Origin: Acetobacter cibinongensis
GTDB lineage: Bacteria > Pseudomonadota > Alphaproteobacteria > Acetobacterales > Acetobacteraceae
DNA length: 64,000 bases
Direction of reading: 5' to 3'
NCBI RefSeq assembly: GCF_000963925.1
Contig: NZ_BAMV01000001.1
Span: 1 to 64,000, forward strand
The first letter of the stretch is position 1, and each line of letters opens with the position of its first letter. The notes beneath the pieces were generated by a model, which was not told the DNA's origin, ran no database searches, and worked only from the letters and a program-made list of their open reading frames with translations. Shown here piece by piece: positions 9,377 through 18,139 of this stretch. The translations under genes were made by a program, and so were the position numbers.

Positions 9377-9444
9377 GATAACGCTTACCCCCTGCGCCTG
9401 TAGCGGCAGACCATGCAAAAAGGCGACTTAGGCGTCCAAGCGTT

Positions 9445-9457
9445 TGTTATAATAACA
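9445..9457. promoter_or_regulatory. 13-bp palindrome between the LysR and FUSC genes
   Basis: TGTTATAATAACA is a perfect inverted repeat around a central A, about 70 bp upstream of the FUSC start. It could be a regulator site, perhaps for the adjacent LysR protein, or simply part of an AT-rich promoter (minus strand reads TATTATAAC). Confidence 0.35.
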
Positions 9458-9470
9458 TCATAAACACAGA

Positions 9471-10385
9471 TTATGATGCAGTGGCAGCACCATAAATATC
9501 TGCCAGTTCCAAGCTTTGTGTTACCCCCCACAGTCGTTCCAGCAGGGCAGTGCTATTGGGTTGGCTAAGCCGCACAACCCCTACATCCGGTGAGACAAAA
9601 CCTGCCATGCGGCGGGTTTGCAGGCTTTCCCTGCCAGTTCTTTCCGGTAAGGCCGCAACGGGCAGAATGCTGGCTATTTGCCCTTTAAGAATTTCCGCAT
9701 GCAGGAGTTCAAGCGTATCCGTTTCCAAAAGTATGTTGGGAAGAACTCCCGCCTGCCTGAACCCATCATCAACAAGTTGCCGGCTACGCATATTCCGGCT
9801 GAGCAGGCACAGAGGAACGTTTTCTATATCTTTCCAGTTAAACACCCGCCCCGCAGGCAAAGACATTGATTTTGCGGCAACCAGAACATGCTCCTCCGCA
9901 TAAAGCGCATGTTTTTCAAACGGCCCATCGGCTGGCACCTGATCAAGATACATCAAACCAAGTTGCAGCGTATGTTCCCGCAGCAACTGCACAATCTCGT
10001 TGCTGGAATAAACCTTAACCTCAACATGAAGCGCCGGAACAGCAGCCCGAAAGCTTTCCAGCAGAGTGGGGATAACCAATATGGCTGGTGGCATAACCCC
10101 AATGGCAATTGACCCACCGGCAACATCCTGAGCAAAAGCCGCTTCCTGCCGTAACCCATCCAGAGCGGCAACGGTCTGGCGAGCCCAGCTCAGCACGCGC
10201 TCGCCCTCTGCCGTCAGACCGTAAAAACGCCGGTTACGTTGAATGATGGTAATGCCAAGTTCTGTTTCAAGCTGCCTGATACCCGCAGAAAGTGCTGGTT
10301 GGGATACACCGCAACTTTCCGCTGCACGAGAGAAATGCCGAAAGCGGTCCAGTGCTATCAAATACGTTAACTGCCTGAGAAACAC
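9471..10385 (-). CDS. LysR family transcriptional regulator
   Basis: A 304-residue LTTR. The N-terminal winged HTH is typical: LTYLIALDRFRHFSRAAESCGVSQPALSAGIRQLETELGITIIQR (residues 6-51). It is followed by the linker helix and an effector domain with GVMPPAILVIPTLLESF and LVAAKSMSLPAG. The start is GTG at 10385, only 3 bp after the stop of the PepSY gene, with AAGGATAGG in front; the two are surely translated from one message. FUSC follows 94 bp downstream on the same strand. Likely target: the FUSC exporter and/or its own promoter. The effector is unknown. Confidence 0.92.
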   Translation of the reverse strand: MFLRQLTYLIALDRFRHFSRAAESCGVSQPALSAGIRQLETELGITIIQRNRRFYGLTAEGERVLSWARQTVAALDGLRQEAAFAQDVAGGSIAIGVMPPAILVIPTLLESFRAAVPALHVEVKVYSSNEIVQLLREHTLQLGLMYLDQVPADGPFEKHALYAEEHVLVAAKSMSLPAGRVFNWKDIENVPLCLLSRNMRSRQLVDDGFRQAGVLPNILLETDTLELLHAEILKGQIASILPVAALPERTGRESLQTRRMAGFVSPDVGVVRLSQPNSTALLERLWGVTQSLELADIYGAATAS

Positions 10386-10388
10386 GGC

Positions 10389-11849
10389 CTATCCTTGCTT
10401 TACTCTCTGCACAGCAGAGGATTGCCTATGCCGCCTGAGCCTGTGAACGCTGATCATAACGGCAGATAAAAAAATGGCCAGCACACCACAGAGCAGCGGT
10501 GCCACGACACTCCACCGTGCCAGCGGATGGCGAAGCCATGCCCAAAAATCCATATCGTGAAGGCCATAGACGAACCAGCGTGAACGCTGCGCGGAGGAAT
10601 CTATAAGAACCTCAACTTCTCCTGTTTCGGCATTCAGATAAAAATAGGTGCCATCACGGGCTATTCCCCGCAAAACAGGAAAATGCCGTGTGCGCGTGTC
10701 TTTGTTGAAGTAATACGCGTCGGCCTTCGTCAAAAATGTCAGCTTTTGGGTGGGTGCCATAAGCCCAAACTCTTGCAGGCCCCGCTCCATATCGGTCAGC
10801 CTCAAGGAGCTTGGCTGTAAGGCTTTATCCAAACGCACCCAATGCCCGTCCGCCTTCATTACGGACAAAAAAATCTTCCGACCGACAAGAACACTGTGCA
10901 CGCTGCGCCATTCAGGCGGCGCTATTTCAATAATCTGGCGCAACACTGGCACCAGATCCTGCCCCAATACGGTCCCGGTTATCCTAACCGGCTTGATCTT
11001 CTCAGGGTCACTTTGAAAAACCCCTGCTGGGTTCATGGTCAACAGACCGGTCGTAATCCACACCAAAGCCAGACTACCAAACACGGTGCCGCTTACATGA
11101 TGCACAAAATGCCAGCGCCTATACGGGCTGAACGGCCATCTGCCCCGCACTCTTAGTACGCCGACCCACAGGCCCGTTACTGTCAGAAACACACCGGCAC
11201 CCGACAGCACAATAACAACCTCCTGCCACACGAACGGATGCTTGCGCAACACAGCAGGATAGAGCCAATGCGGAATAGCCCCAATCCATGCCCAGAACCG
11301 TGACTGCTCGGTTGTGGCCTGCACAACATCTCCGGTAAAACGGGAGACATAAACAACGTCATGAGCAGCGTTCTGAAACCGGAACCGGGCAAAACCTTCT
11401 GCGCGCCCGTGAGTATTCAACACCCACTGGTCATCTGTGGTCAGACCATCAAACTGGGGAGCGCCCTGCCCGCCTAATGCCTGCACATAGCGGCCTGCAT
11501 TTATGCCGCTTTCAACATCATTTACGGCACCGGTGTGCCCCGTCCTCAAATCTACGGCTGTAACTGCCCCATCTTGCGCGTAGAGGGTTAAAACAGGCAC
11601 CTGCCCTATCATCCCGATACGAAAAGACTGGAACCGCGTTGTGTAAAATGCTGCGGGCAGAACCGGCACGCGGTCTGGCCATACCAGAACAGAGTGTGCC
11701 CGCTGCTGGCCGTTTTCATCTGGTCTGGGCCATGTATGCCACAGCATGACCAGACCAGAGGCACACCAACTGCTCATAAGCAGACAGAGCGAGATACCCA
11801 GCCACCGATGCACCAGATACAGCGTGCGCAGAAGAGTTTTTCTGGTCAT
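10389..11849 (-). CDS. PepSY-associated transmembrane protein
   Basis: A 486-residue inner-membrane protein with four hydrophobic helices: LYLVHRWLGISLCLLMSSWCASGLVMLWH near the N terminus, VVIVLSGAGVFLTVTGLWVGVLRV, FVHHVSGTVFGSLALVWITTGLLTMNP, and WSVVAPLLCGVLAIFLSAVMISVHRL at the end. Two periplasmic PepSY-like segments lie between. The histidines at helix ends (LVHRW, WHFVHH, LHDMDFW) recall the PiuB/FoxB-type proteins, some of which reduce ferric siderophores. The ATG at 11849 is chosen because it directly precedes the first helix; the frame is open to 11930. It is divergent from a riboswitch-controlled TonB receptor and coupled to LysR. Confidence 0.82.
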   Translation of the reverse strand: MTRKTLLRTLYLVHRWLGISLCLLMSSWCASGLVMLWHTWPRPDENGQQRAHSVLVWPDRVPVLPAAFYTTRFQSFRIGMIGQVPVLTLYAQDGAVTAVDLRTGHTGAVNDVESGINAGRYVQALGGQGAPQFDGLTTDDQWVLNTHGRAEGFARFRFQNAAHDVVYVSRFTGDVVQATTEQSRFWAWIGAIPHWLYPAVLRKHPFVWQEVVIVLSGAGVFLTVTGLWVGVLRVRGRWPFSPYRRWHFVHHVSGTVFGSLALVWITTGLLTMNPAGVFQSDPEKIKPVRITGTVLGQDLVPVLRQIIEIAPPEWRSVHSVLVGRKIFLSVMKADGHWVRLDKALQPSSLRLTDMERGLQEFGLMAPTQKLTFLTKADAYYFNKDTRTRHFPVLRGIARDGTYFYLNAETGEVEVLIDSSAQRSRWFVYGLHDMDFWAWLRHPLARWSVVAPLLCGVLAIFLSAVMISVHRLRRHRQSSAVQRVKQG

Positions 11850-12132
11850 GTTTGAGGAGTATTTAGCGCCATGGCCCCGGTAGATGCCCTTAGATCCTGT
11901 AATGCGATTGCTTGTTGCACGGCTATACACCCACCAATAGCTTTACCAGGACACATACTTAATACCCGCATAGTTCTTGCCTCACCTGCCCGGTGCTTGG
12001 CATGACGATGATCAACAAACTCCTGACATGCAAATCATTGCGGCACTCTTCGCCTTCCAGCACGGAGTGTCCTTGGCATATCGGTTCCTATAACAGCAAG
12101 ATTTCTCAAACATCATACTGTCGCCTTATGGC

Positions 12133-12161
12133 ATTGACAGACTTTGCCATACCGTGTCTAC
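12133..12161 (+). promoter_or_regulatory. Possible promoter of the riboswitch-TonB receptor unit
   Basis: A perfect -35 TTGACA (12133-12138) is followed after 17 bases by a weak -10 TCTACG (12156-12161). The position just ahead of the riboswitch fits, but the -10 match is poor. Confidence 0.35.
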
Positions 12162-12164
12162 GCT

Positions 12165-12385
12165 GCCGCAGCTATGGCTCCCGCAGGCTGCATCTGCATG
12201 GCTGAGGGCTAAGAGGGAAACCGGTAAAAGCCGGTGCTGCCCCCGCAACTGTAAGCTGAGAGGCTTTTGGCCATAACGCCACTGCCCCCCTGCAAAAGGG
12301 AGTGGGAAGGCGGCCAAAAACCGATGACCAGCAAGCCAGGAGACCTGCCATTGCCTGAAAGTCACGGACGGACGCAACCATACGG
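12165..12385 (+). promoter_or_regulatory. Cobalamin (adenosylcobalamin) riboswitch
   Basis: The aptamer core is clear: GGGAAACCGGT...AGCCGGTGCTGCCCCCGCAACTGTAA around 12213-12256, and the B12 box AGCCAGGAGACCTGCC at 12334-12349. The 5' limit is approximate. Downstream, ATGGTG(GC)GAGG at 12392-12403 can pair with CCTCCACCAT at 12422-12431. This hairpin ends 15 bases before the ribosome site TGGAG and is a candidate expression platform. There is no T-run, so translational control is likelier than termination. Cobalamin would lower expression of the TonB receptor that follows. Confidence 0.9.
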
Positions 12386-12457
12386 GGTGATATGGTGGCG
12401 AGGTTTTGCTTCGCGCGCAGGCCTCCACCATGGTGACGCTTTGTTTGGAGCATACGC

Positions 12458-14722
12458 GTGCGCATTTTTTATCCCGCCCACAGTCTGGCTTTAGTGTGCC
12501 TGACCTGTTTACCAGCAGGTTACGCCATGGCCACTGACACACAGCCTGTTTCTTCCCCCCGCAAAGCACCCGTTGCACCACGCGCCAGCAAAGCAGAGGC
12601 AAAGCCGGAATATATTACTGCCTATGGTGCCACAGCACCCCTTAAAATGGCTCCCGCCATTGGTGGAAAACTGGGGCTGTCCGTACAGCATAATCCCGCA
12701 ACCATTAATGTTGTGCAGCATGACCTTATGATGCAGCGTGGTTATGCGCAGGCCGAAAATGCAGCAGATAGCGCACCGGGCGTTTCCTCCGGCGGTGGTC
12801 CAGGTAGCCCGGCACAGCTTATGATGCGCGGTTTTACTGGCAACCAGATCCTGACGTTGCGGGATGGTGTCTATTTTGGGCCAACCACCATGGTTAACCG
12901 CCCTCAAAACACCTTCAACCTTGAAAGCGTGCAAATCCTCAAAGGCCCCGCCTCCGTGTTATATGGTCAGGGTGCGGTAGGCGGCACGGTGGATATGCGC
13001 ACCCGTGACCCGCGGTTTGATGGGCCACATGCCAATGCTCTGGTATCCTATGGAAGTTTCAACACCTGGAATGCTGGTGTTGGCGGCTCTGTGCCCATTA
13101 CACAAACACTGGCTATACGGGCAGATTTCAGCCGCACCTCATCCGATGGTTTTGTCAAAGGGGCAGACCCACACTCCAACGACCTGACGACAACACTGCT
13201 CTGGAAGCCATCGGAAAAATTTACGGCACACCTCAGTATGGATTATCTGACGGACAGGCTCTCCACCTATTACGGCACACCTTTGGTTGATCTCTCACAA
13301 ACAGGGGGGCGTGTTGGCGGGCTTTTGAGCTCCACCAAGGGGCTAGGGATTACGCGTGCTTCCTTATGGCGTTATTATAACGTGCGTGATGGCAAAGCTG
13401 GCTCCGTCAATGCCACCCCTACCCTGCATCTGGACTGGCATGTTTCAGACCACGTACTGCTCCACAACACCAGCTATTTCATTTATTCCAAACGCCGCTG
13501 GAATAATGCGGAAAGCCTCAGTTACATCAGTAAGTCTGGCGCTATTGATGCCGCAGGCACACCAATTAGCCCCGGCCGTATAGCGCGTGACAGGTTTTAT
13601 GTTTACCAAAACCAGCATCAGGTTGGAGACACACTCTATTCCCGCTTTGATTTCTCAGTATTGGGTATAAGCAACCGGCTTGTTGCAGGAGGAGATACCT
13701 ATTATCTGCGTTTTATCCGCAACCGGGGCTTCCCTGATGCTGGATATGCTGACAGCGTTTCTCTAGCGAGCCCGGAACAAACAGAACTCGGGTCTTTTGC
13801 CGGGGAATACCCTTTCAAAAAATCTCCTACAACCATGGTACAGGCCGGTCTTTTTTTGGAAGATGTTGCCACCATACGGGACAACCTGCGGGTAGTAGGC
13901 GGCTTCCGCTATGACTGGCTTTCTCTGGACCGGCAGAATTATAACCAGAATGGTCAGTTCGCCTCAGGGTCAAGTTTTAAAGGGCACTACAACCCCAACA
14001 ATTTTCGTATTGGTCCCGTTTATGATCTGACAAAAAATGTCAGCCTTTATGGTGTTTACACAACTGGTGAAGACCCGCCGGGCTCTAACCTTTTTCTGGC
14101 CAATAAAGGCCAGTTTTCCCGCCTGAGCCGTGCCCGCCAAGGGGAAATTGGCGTAAAGGCGAACCTCTGGCAGGGCCGCTTTACAACAACTCTTGCTTTT
14201 TACGATATCCGCCGCACACGCGTGCTCGTGACCACCGGGCCGGATACGGTTGCGACAGCAGGTGTGCAAAAATCCAGAGGCCTGGAATGGCAGGGCGACC
14301 TTGCTGTCACCCGTCACTTCAGCCTGTCTGGAAATGTTGGCTATACCTATTCCCGGTATGGGTCATTCCACCCAAGTGCATCTGTCGATGCTTCCGGCAA
14401 TCAGGTGCCAAATGTTCCAGCCATTACCGCCAATATGTGGGGCATCTGGTCCCGCGTGTATGACCTGCCGCTCGATCTGGGCGCAGGGCTACGGTATGTT
14501 TCAGCCCGAAAGGGAGACTACGCCAACACGCTTACCTTAAAAGACTATGCACTGGTTAATGTTTTTGCAGGCTGGCATGCTTATAAAGGTATTACTGTCT
14601 ATGGCCGCATTGATAACATTGGCAATAAACGCTTCATTCAATGGGCGGATACAGGATATTCCGGCCAACTCCTTTTAGGAGCTCCACGCTCGTTTTCCAT
14701 AAGCGCACAGGCCGATTTCTGA
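12458..14722 (+). CDS. TonB-dependent outer-membrane receptor under cobalamin riboswitch
   Basis: A 754-residue receptor with a signal peptide (residues 1-25), a plug domain at about 75-195 (ILTLRDGVYFGPTTMVNRP, VQILKGPASVLYGQGAVGGTVDMRTRDP) and a 22-strand type barrel ending in Phe (SISAQADF). The plug style is that of siderophore receptors (FhuA/FpvA class), yet the mRNA carries a cobalamin riboswitch, so cobalamin or a related corrinoid is the best-supported substrate. The start is GTG at 12458 with TGGAG 7 bases upstream; no better start exists for the signal peptide. The divergent PepSY protein is a possible partner in uptake. A terminator lies 16 bp after the stop. Confidence 0.9.
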   Translation: MRIFYPAHSLALVCLTCLPAGYAMATDTQPVSSPRKAPVAPRASKAEAKPEYITAYGATAPLKMAPAIGGKLGLSVQHNPATINVVQHDLMMQRGYAQAENAADSAPGVSSGGGPGSPAQLMMRGFTGNQILTLRDGVYFGPTTMVNRPQNTFNLESVQILKGPASVLYGQGAVGGTVDMRTRDPRFDGPHANALVSYGSFNTWNAGVGGSVPITQTLAIRADFSRTSSDGFVKGADPHSNDLTTTLLWKPSEKFTAHLSMDYLTDRLSTYYGTPLVDLSQTGGRVGGLLSSTKGLGITRASLWRYYNVRDGKAGSVNATPTLHLDWHVSDHVLLHNTSYFIYSKRRWNNAESLSYISKSGAIDAAGTPISPGRIARDRFYVYQNQHQVGDTLYSRFDFSVLGISNRLVAGGDTYYLRFIRNRGFPDAGYADSVSLASPEQTELGSFAGEYPFKKSPTTMVQAGLFLEDVATIRDNLRVVGGFRYDWLSLDRQNYNQNGQFASGSSFKGHYNPNNFRIGPVYDLTKNVSLYGVYTTGEDPPGSNLFLANKGQFSRLSRARQGEIGVKANLWQGRFTTTLAFYDIRRTRVLVTTGPDTVATAGVQKSRGLEWQGDLAVTRHFSLSGNVGYTYSRYGSFHPSASVDASGNQVPNVPAITANMWGIWSRVYDLPLDLGAGLRYVSARKGDYANTLTLKDYALVNVFAGWHAYKGITVYGRIDNIGNKRFIQWADTGYSGQLLLGAPRSFSISAQADF

Positions 14723-14737
14723 CGTATCAACAAACAT

Positions 14738-14770
14738 GCAGGAGGCCGAATTTCCGTCCTCCTGCTTTTT
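14738..14770 (+). terminator. Intrinsic terminator after the TonB receptor
   Basis: Arms GCAGGAGG (14738-14745) and CCTCCTGC (14758-14765) with a 12-base loop, followed by TTTTT. It sits between the convergent receptor gene and ackA. Confidence 0.85.
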
Positions 14771-14791
14771 CAAAATTATACGTTTTCTAGT

Positions 14792-15985
14792 TTATCGTAT
14801 TATCTCAACTACATTTTTATAAATTTCCAGCCCCTCATCTGTCGGCTCAACCCGGAGAGTTATGCTACTTTCCGTGGCGCTGATAACTGCTGCATGCTGC
14901 GCATTTGCTGTGTCATCCAGCTTTACACCAGCCCATGCCAGGGCCTGACAGACCTCCCGCCGTAATACGGCATCATGCTCACCAATACCGGCTGTAAAAA
15001 CTATTCCATCCAGTCCGCCCATAACTGCGGTAAGAGCGCCTATTTCCTGTATAATACGGTACACAAACAATTGGAGTGCTTGCGCTATGTGCTCCGCCTG
15101 TTCAGGTTGACTGCCTTGCGCCAGTGCATCCCGTAACACGCGCATGTCAGAAGACACGCCAGACACACCCAGCAGACCAGAGTGATGATAAAGCGTGTTA
15201 ACCAACCCCTGCCAGTCTGCCTTTTCCTCCTGCACCATGTAAAGCAAAGCGCCGGGGTCAATGGCGCCGCAACGTGTGCCCATCATCAGCCCATCAAGGG
15301 CCGAAAAACCCATTGTAGTTTCAATGCTTTTTCCGTCCTTTAAAGCACATAGACTGGCACCACTGCCCAAATGTGCAATGATGGTGCGTCCCCGTGCCAA
15401 GGCAGGATCAATTTCTGCCAGCCTGCCTGAAATGTAGCTGTAAGAAATACCATGAAAGCCATAACGCTTTACCCCACGCTCCGCATACCGCCGTGGCAAT
15501 GGTAGCAGCCGCGCCATTGTTGGGATTGTGCTGTGGAATGTTGTATCAAAACACGCCACCTGTTGTATGTCTGGCCGCTTGCCCGCAATAGCCTTGGCGG
15601 GTGCCAAGGTTGCCTGCTGGTGCAGGGGGTCAAATGGCGTGAGTTGATCAAGTTTTTCCAGAACATCCGCGGTAATAAGAACAGGCTTCAGAAATTCTGA
15701 CCCACCATGGACAATACGGTGCCCAACTGCCACAACTCTGGTCTGGCGGGAAAAACTACCAAACCAACGAAACAGATGGTCGTAAATATCCAACCCTGTT
15801 TCAGACCAGTTTTCCTGCGCGACTATAGTCCCAGCATGGTCTTTGGCGACAAATTTAGCTCCCTGCGGGTTTTGCTCAATTTCACCTTTCAACACGCGTT
15901 GTCCCGCATGGCCGTTATCAGACCTGAAAACCGTAAATTTCAGGCTGGAAGACCCGCTGTTAAAAACAACAATAACGTCCTGCAT
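14792..15985 (-). CDS. ackA: Acetate kinase
   Basis: Interconverts acetyl phosphate + ADP with acetate + ATP. A 397-residue protein with the family N terminus VVFNSGSSSLKF, the motif VGHRIVHGG, CFDTTFHSTIP, RYGFHGISYSYI, and the ATP-binding HLGSGASLCA and FTAGIGEHDA segments. I start at ATG 15985, which has AGGAAAG about 10 bases upstream; a GTG at 15997 directly abuts that ribosome site and is less likely. It is the last gene of the five-gene minus-strand cluster beginning at 23426. With pta it would give one ATP per acetyl-CoA. Confidence 0.96.
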   Translation of the reverse strand: MQDVIVVFNSGSSSLKFTVFRSDNGHAGQRVLKGEIEQNPQGAKFVAKDHAGTIVAQENWSETGLDIYDHLFRWFGSFSRQTRVVAVGHRIVHGGSEFLKPVLITADVLEKLDQLTPFDPLHQQATLAPAKAIAGKRPDIQQVACFDTTFHSTIPTMARLLPLPRRYAERGVKRYGFHGISYSYISGRLAEIDPALARGRTIIAHLGSGASLCALKDGKSIETTMGFSALDGLMMGTRCGAIDPGALLYMVQEEKADWQGLVNTLYHHSGLLGVSGVSSDMRVLRDALAQGSQPEQAEHIAQALQLFVYRIIQEIGALTAVMGGLDGIVFTAGIGEHDAVLRREVCQALAWAGVKLDDTANAQHAAVISATESSITLRVEPTDEGLEIYKNVVEIIR

Positions 15986-16071
15986 TGCGTGTTGCACTTT
16001 CCTGCTCTGGCGTTCAGTGGGGTATTTTTTTTCACCCCTTTTGAATGTTTAAGTCTTTATTACGTGGCCTA

Positions 16072-17088
16072 TTACGCTTTTGCGCCGCTAGCAGCACCTT
16101 GCACATAACGAGCATACACTGCCCCTACCGCAGCAGAAGCAAGACGCGCCTGCACGCTATCTGCTCGGCTTGTCAGCAGAATGGGCACACTCGCCCCCAA
16201 CACAATACCGGCGGACTCTGCCTGTGATAGAAAGATCATGTTTTTGGCAAGCATGTTCCCGGCCTCAAGGTCTGGGGTCACGAGAATTTGCGCCCTACCC
16301 GCAACAGGAGAGTTAATCCCTTTTATCTGTGCAGCTTCCTGGTTAACGGCATTATCCATTGCCAGAGGGCCATCCAGCACACCGCCCTGTATCTGGCCAC
16401 GATCCGCCATTTTGCATAAGCACGCAGCATCAATGGTGCCGGGAATTTTTGGGTTAACTGTTTCCACGGCAGAAAGCAGGGCAACACGCGGCGTGCCCAA
16501 CCCTAGGCCGTGATGCAGATCTATCGCGTTCTGCACAATATCGCGCTTTACACTTAGGTCGGGGAAAATATTGATGGCTGCGTCCGTTACAAACACAATG
16601 TTATCGTAAGTCGGCATAGCCAGAAGAAAAACATGACTAATGCGGCGTGCTGTACGTAACCCGTTGTCTGCTGCAACAACGGCATGCATCAAGATGTCCG
16701 TGTGCAGACTTCCCTTCATAAGGGCATGAATCTTGCCAGCTTTGACCAGTGCTACCGCCTGCGCGGCGGCGTCCTCCGGTGTTGGCACATCAATCAAAGC
16801 AACACCCGTAATATCCAGATTGCTTTGCTCCGCCACACGCATAATGGTCTGTTTGTCGCCAATAAGAACAGGCTCAATAATGGTTTGTCGGGCTGCGTCC
16901 AGAGCCCCTTCCAGCGCGTGCTGTTCACAGGGCCAGACAATTCCCATGGGTACTGCATCAGGGTGTTGGATGGCGTGTTGAATCAGGTTTTCAAATGCCT
17001 GATGGCTTTTGGAGGTTTGGGGTGCTGGCATGTCGGCAATATCATGCACAAACTGCGCGGCACTTTGCCCGGTTACTGCTGAAGTCAT
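16072..17088 (-). CDS. pta: Phosphate acetyltransferase (short, phosphotransbutyrylase-like form)
   Basis: A 338-residue enzyme of the phosphate acetyl/butyryl transferase family, converting acetyl-CoA + Pi to acetyl phosphate + CoA. Family segments are PVLIGDK, ALMKGSLHTDILMHAVV, RRISHVFLLAMPTYDNIVFVTDAAINIFPDL and QGGVLDGPLAMDNAV. It lacks the long N-terminal domains of E. coli Pta. Sequence alone cannot separate acetyl from butyryl preference, but the next gene is ackA and nifJ lies upstream, which favours acetyl. The gap to ackA is 86 bp, to the DHOD-like gene 29 bp. Confidence 0.88.
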   Translation of the reverse strand: MTSAVTGQSAAQFVHDIADMPAPQTSKSHQAFENLIQHAIQHPDAVPMGIVWPCEQHALEGALDAARQTIIEPVLIGDKQTIMRVAEQSNLDITGVALIDVPTPEDAAAQAVALVKAGKIHALMKGSLHTDILMHAVVAADNGLRTARRISHVFLLAMPTYDNIVFVTDAAINIFPDLSVKRDIVQNAIDLHHGLGLGTPRVALLSAVETVNPKIPGTIDAACLCKMADRGQIQGGVLDGPLAMDNAVNQEAAQIKGINSPVAGRAQILVTPDLEAGNMLAKNMIFLSQAESAGIVLGASVPILLTSRADSVQARLASAAVGAVYARYVQGAASGAKA

Positions 17089-17117
17089 GAGAGGTCAGAT
17101 CCTTCTTTCTTCCGGCA

Positions 17118-18122
17118 TCACCGGTTAAGTGACGGTGTGGGGGAGATAATGCGCCGATACTGCTGGCGCAGGAACTTCTCCGCCGCTTGCGCTGTGCCGT
17201 GCGCAGCAGAGTGTCCTTTAAAGTCCTGCACACTCTCCAATTTTTGTGCCGTCATCCACTCCTGCACTGCCACAAGCATGGTTTTGATAAAATCCGGCCC
17301 GTTCCGCAATAACGCCGAAGTCACCATAGCAACGTCAGCACCAGCCAGCAGGCAGCGAACAACATCATCCCCCGACGTCACACCACCGGACACGGCAAAG
17401 CTGGTGTCTAACCGGCGTGAAAGCAGCCCTGTCCAGACAAGCGGCAGCCGCAGATCATCGCTGTTGCTCAAGGGCACATGACTATCCAAAGTTTGCGCCC
17501 GGATATCCAGTTCTGGTTCATAAAACCGATTGAACAAGACGAGGCCGTCAGCCCCAGCCTGCACAAGCTGCTTGGCTACATTGCCCGGAGCACTCCAGAA
17601 AGGCGGTAGTTTTACACTGACCGGAATAGTCACGTCCGCCTTGACCGCCTTTAAAATACCAACCAGCCGTGCTTCCACATCCGCTCCTGTCTCGTCAGGA
17701 TCAGTTGGGACATGCCAGATATTCAACTCTATTGCGGCAGCTCCCGCCTGCTCAAGCTGGCGGGCAAAATGAACCCATCCCGCCTGTGTGCTCCCATTCA
17801 GGCTGGCAATAATTGGTACTCCAGCACGGTCAGCAGCCCGGCGCAGGGTGTTCAGGCGGCCTTCCAGAGGGGACGCCACAGCAAAAGACGGAAAATACTC
17901 CGTTGCTTCAGGGTGACTGTTTTCCCCCATACTCATCAGGCTGGCTTCATGCACCTCCTGCGCAGCAATATCCTCCTCAAACAGCGAGGCCATCACGATC
18001 GCAGATGCCCCGGCATCTGCCACGCGCAAGATGGACTCAAGCTCTGCTGTGAGCGGAGACGCTGAGGCCACGACTGGGTTTTTAAGCGCCAACCCCATAT
18101 AACGAGTTGTCAGATCCAGCAT
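17118..18122 (-). CDS. Dihydroorotate dehydrogenase-like flavoprotein
   Basis: A 334-residue TIM-barrel protein of the DHOD class (LTTRYMGLALKNPVVASASPLT, IIASLNGSTQAGW, AIELNIWHVPTDP, SVKLPPFW, GADGLVLFNRFYEPELD, FAVSGGVTSGDDVVRCLLAGADVAMVTSALLRNGP). It is probably FMN-binding. Such DHOD-like proteins are often encoded next to nifJ and are not the pyrimidine enzyme; their substrate is not established to my knowledge. The ATG at 18122 has AGGGGG upstream. The gene starts 17 bp after the nifJ stop, so the two are cotranscribed. Confidence 0.85.
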   Translation of the reverse strand: MLDLTTRYMGLALKNPVVASASPLTAELESILRVADAGASAIVMASLFEEDIAAQEVHEASLMSMGENSHPEATEYFPSFAVASPLEGRLNTLRRAADRAGVPIIASLNGSTQAGWVHFARQLEQAGAAAIELNIWHVPTDPDETGADVEARLVGILKAVKADVTIPVSVKLPPFWSAPGNVAKQLVQAGADGLVLFNRFYEPELDIRAQTLDSHVPLSNSDDLRLPLVWTGLLSRRLDTSFAVSGGVTSGDDVVRCLLAGADVAMVTSALLRNGPDFIKTMLVAVQEWMTAQKLESVQDFKGHSAAHGTAQAAEKFLRQQYRRIISPTPSLNR

Positions 18123-18139
18123 TGTAAAGCCCCCTTCTC

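Noticed and set aside
9445-9457. TGTTATAATAACA as a second Zur box
   Set aside because: The half-site spacing is two bases shorter than the Zur consensus GTTATA-N-TATAAC, and the next gene is an exporter with no zinc link. Listed only as a palindrome.
12301-12315. Third GTGGGAA operator inside the riboswitch
   Set aside because: Only the left arm is present; no TTCCCAC follows at the right distance. Single arms also occur by chance inside lptG and other genes.
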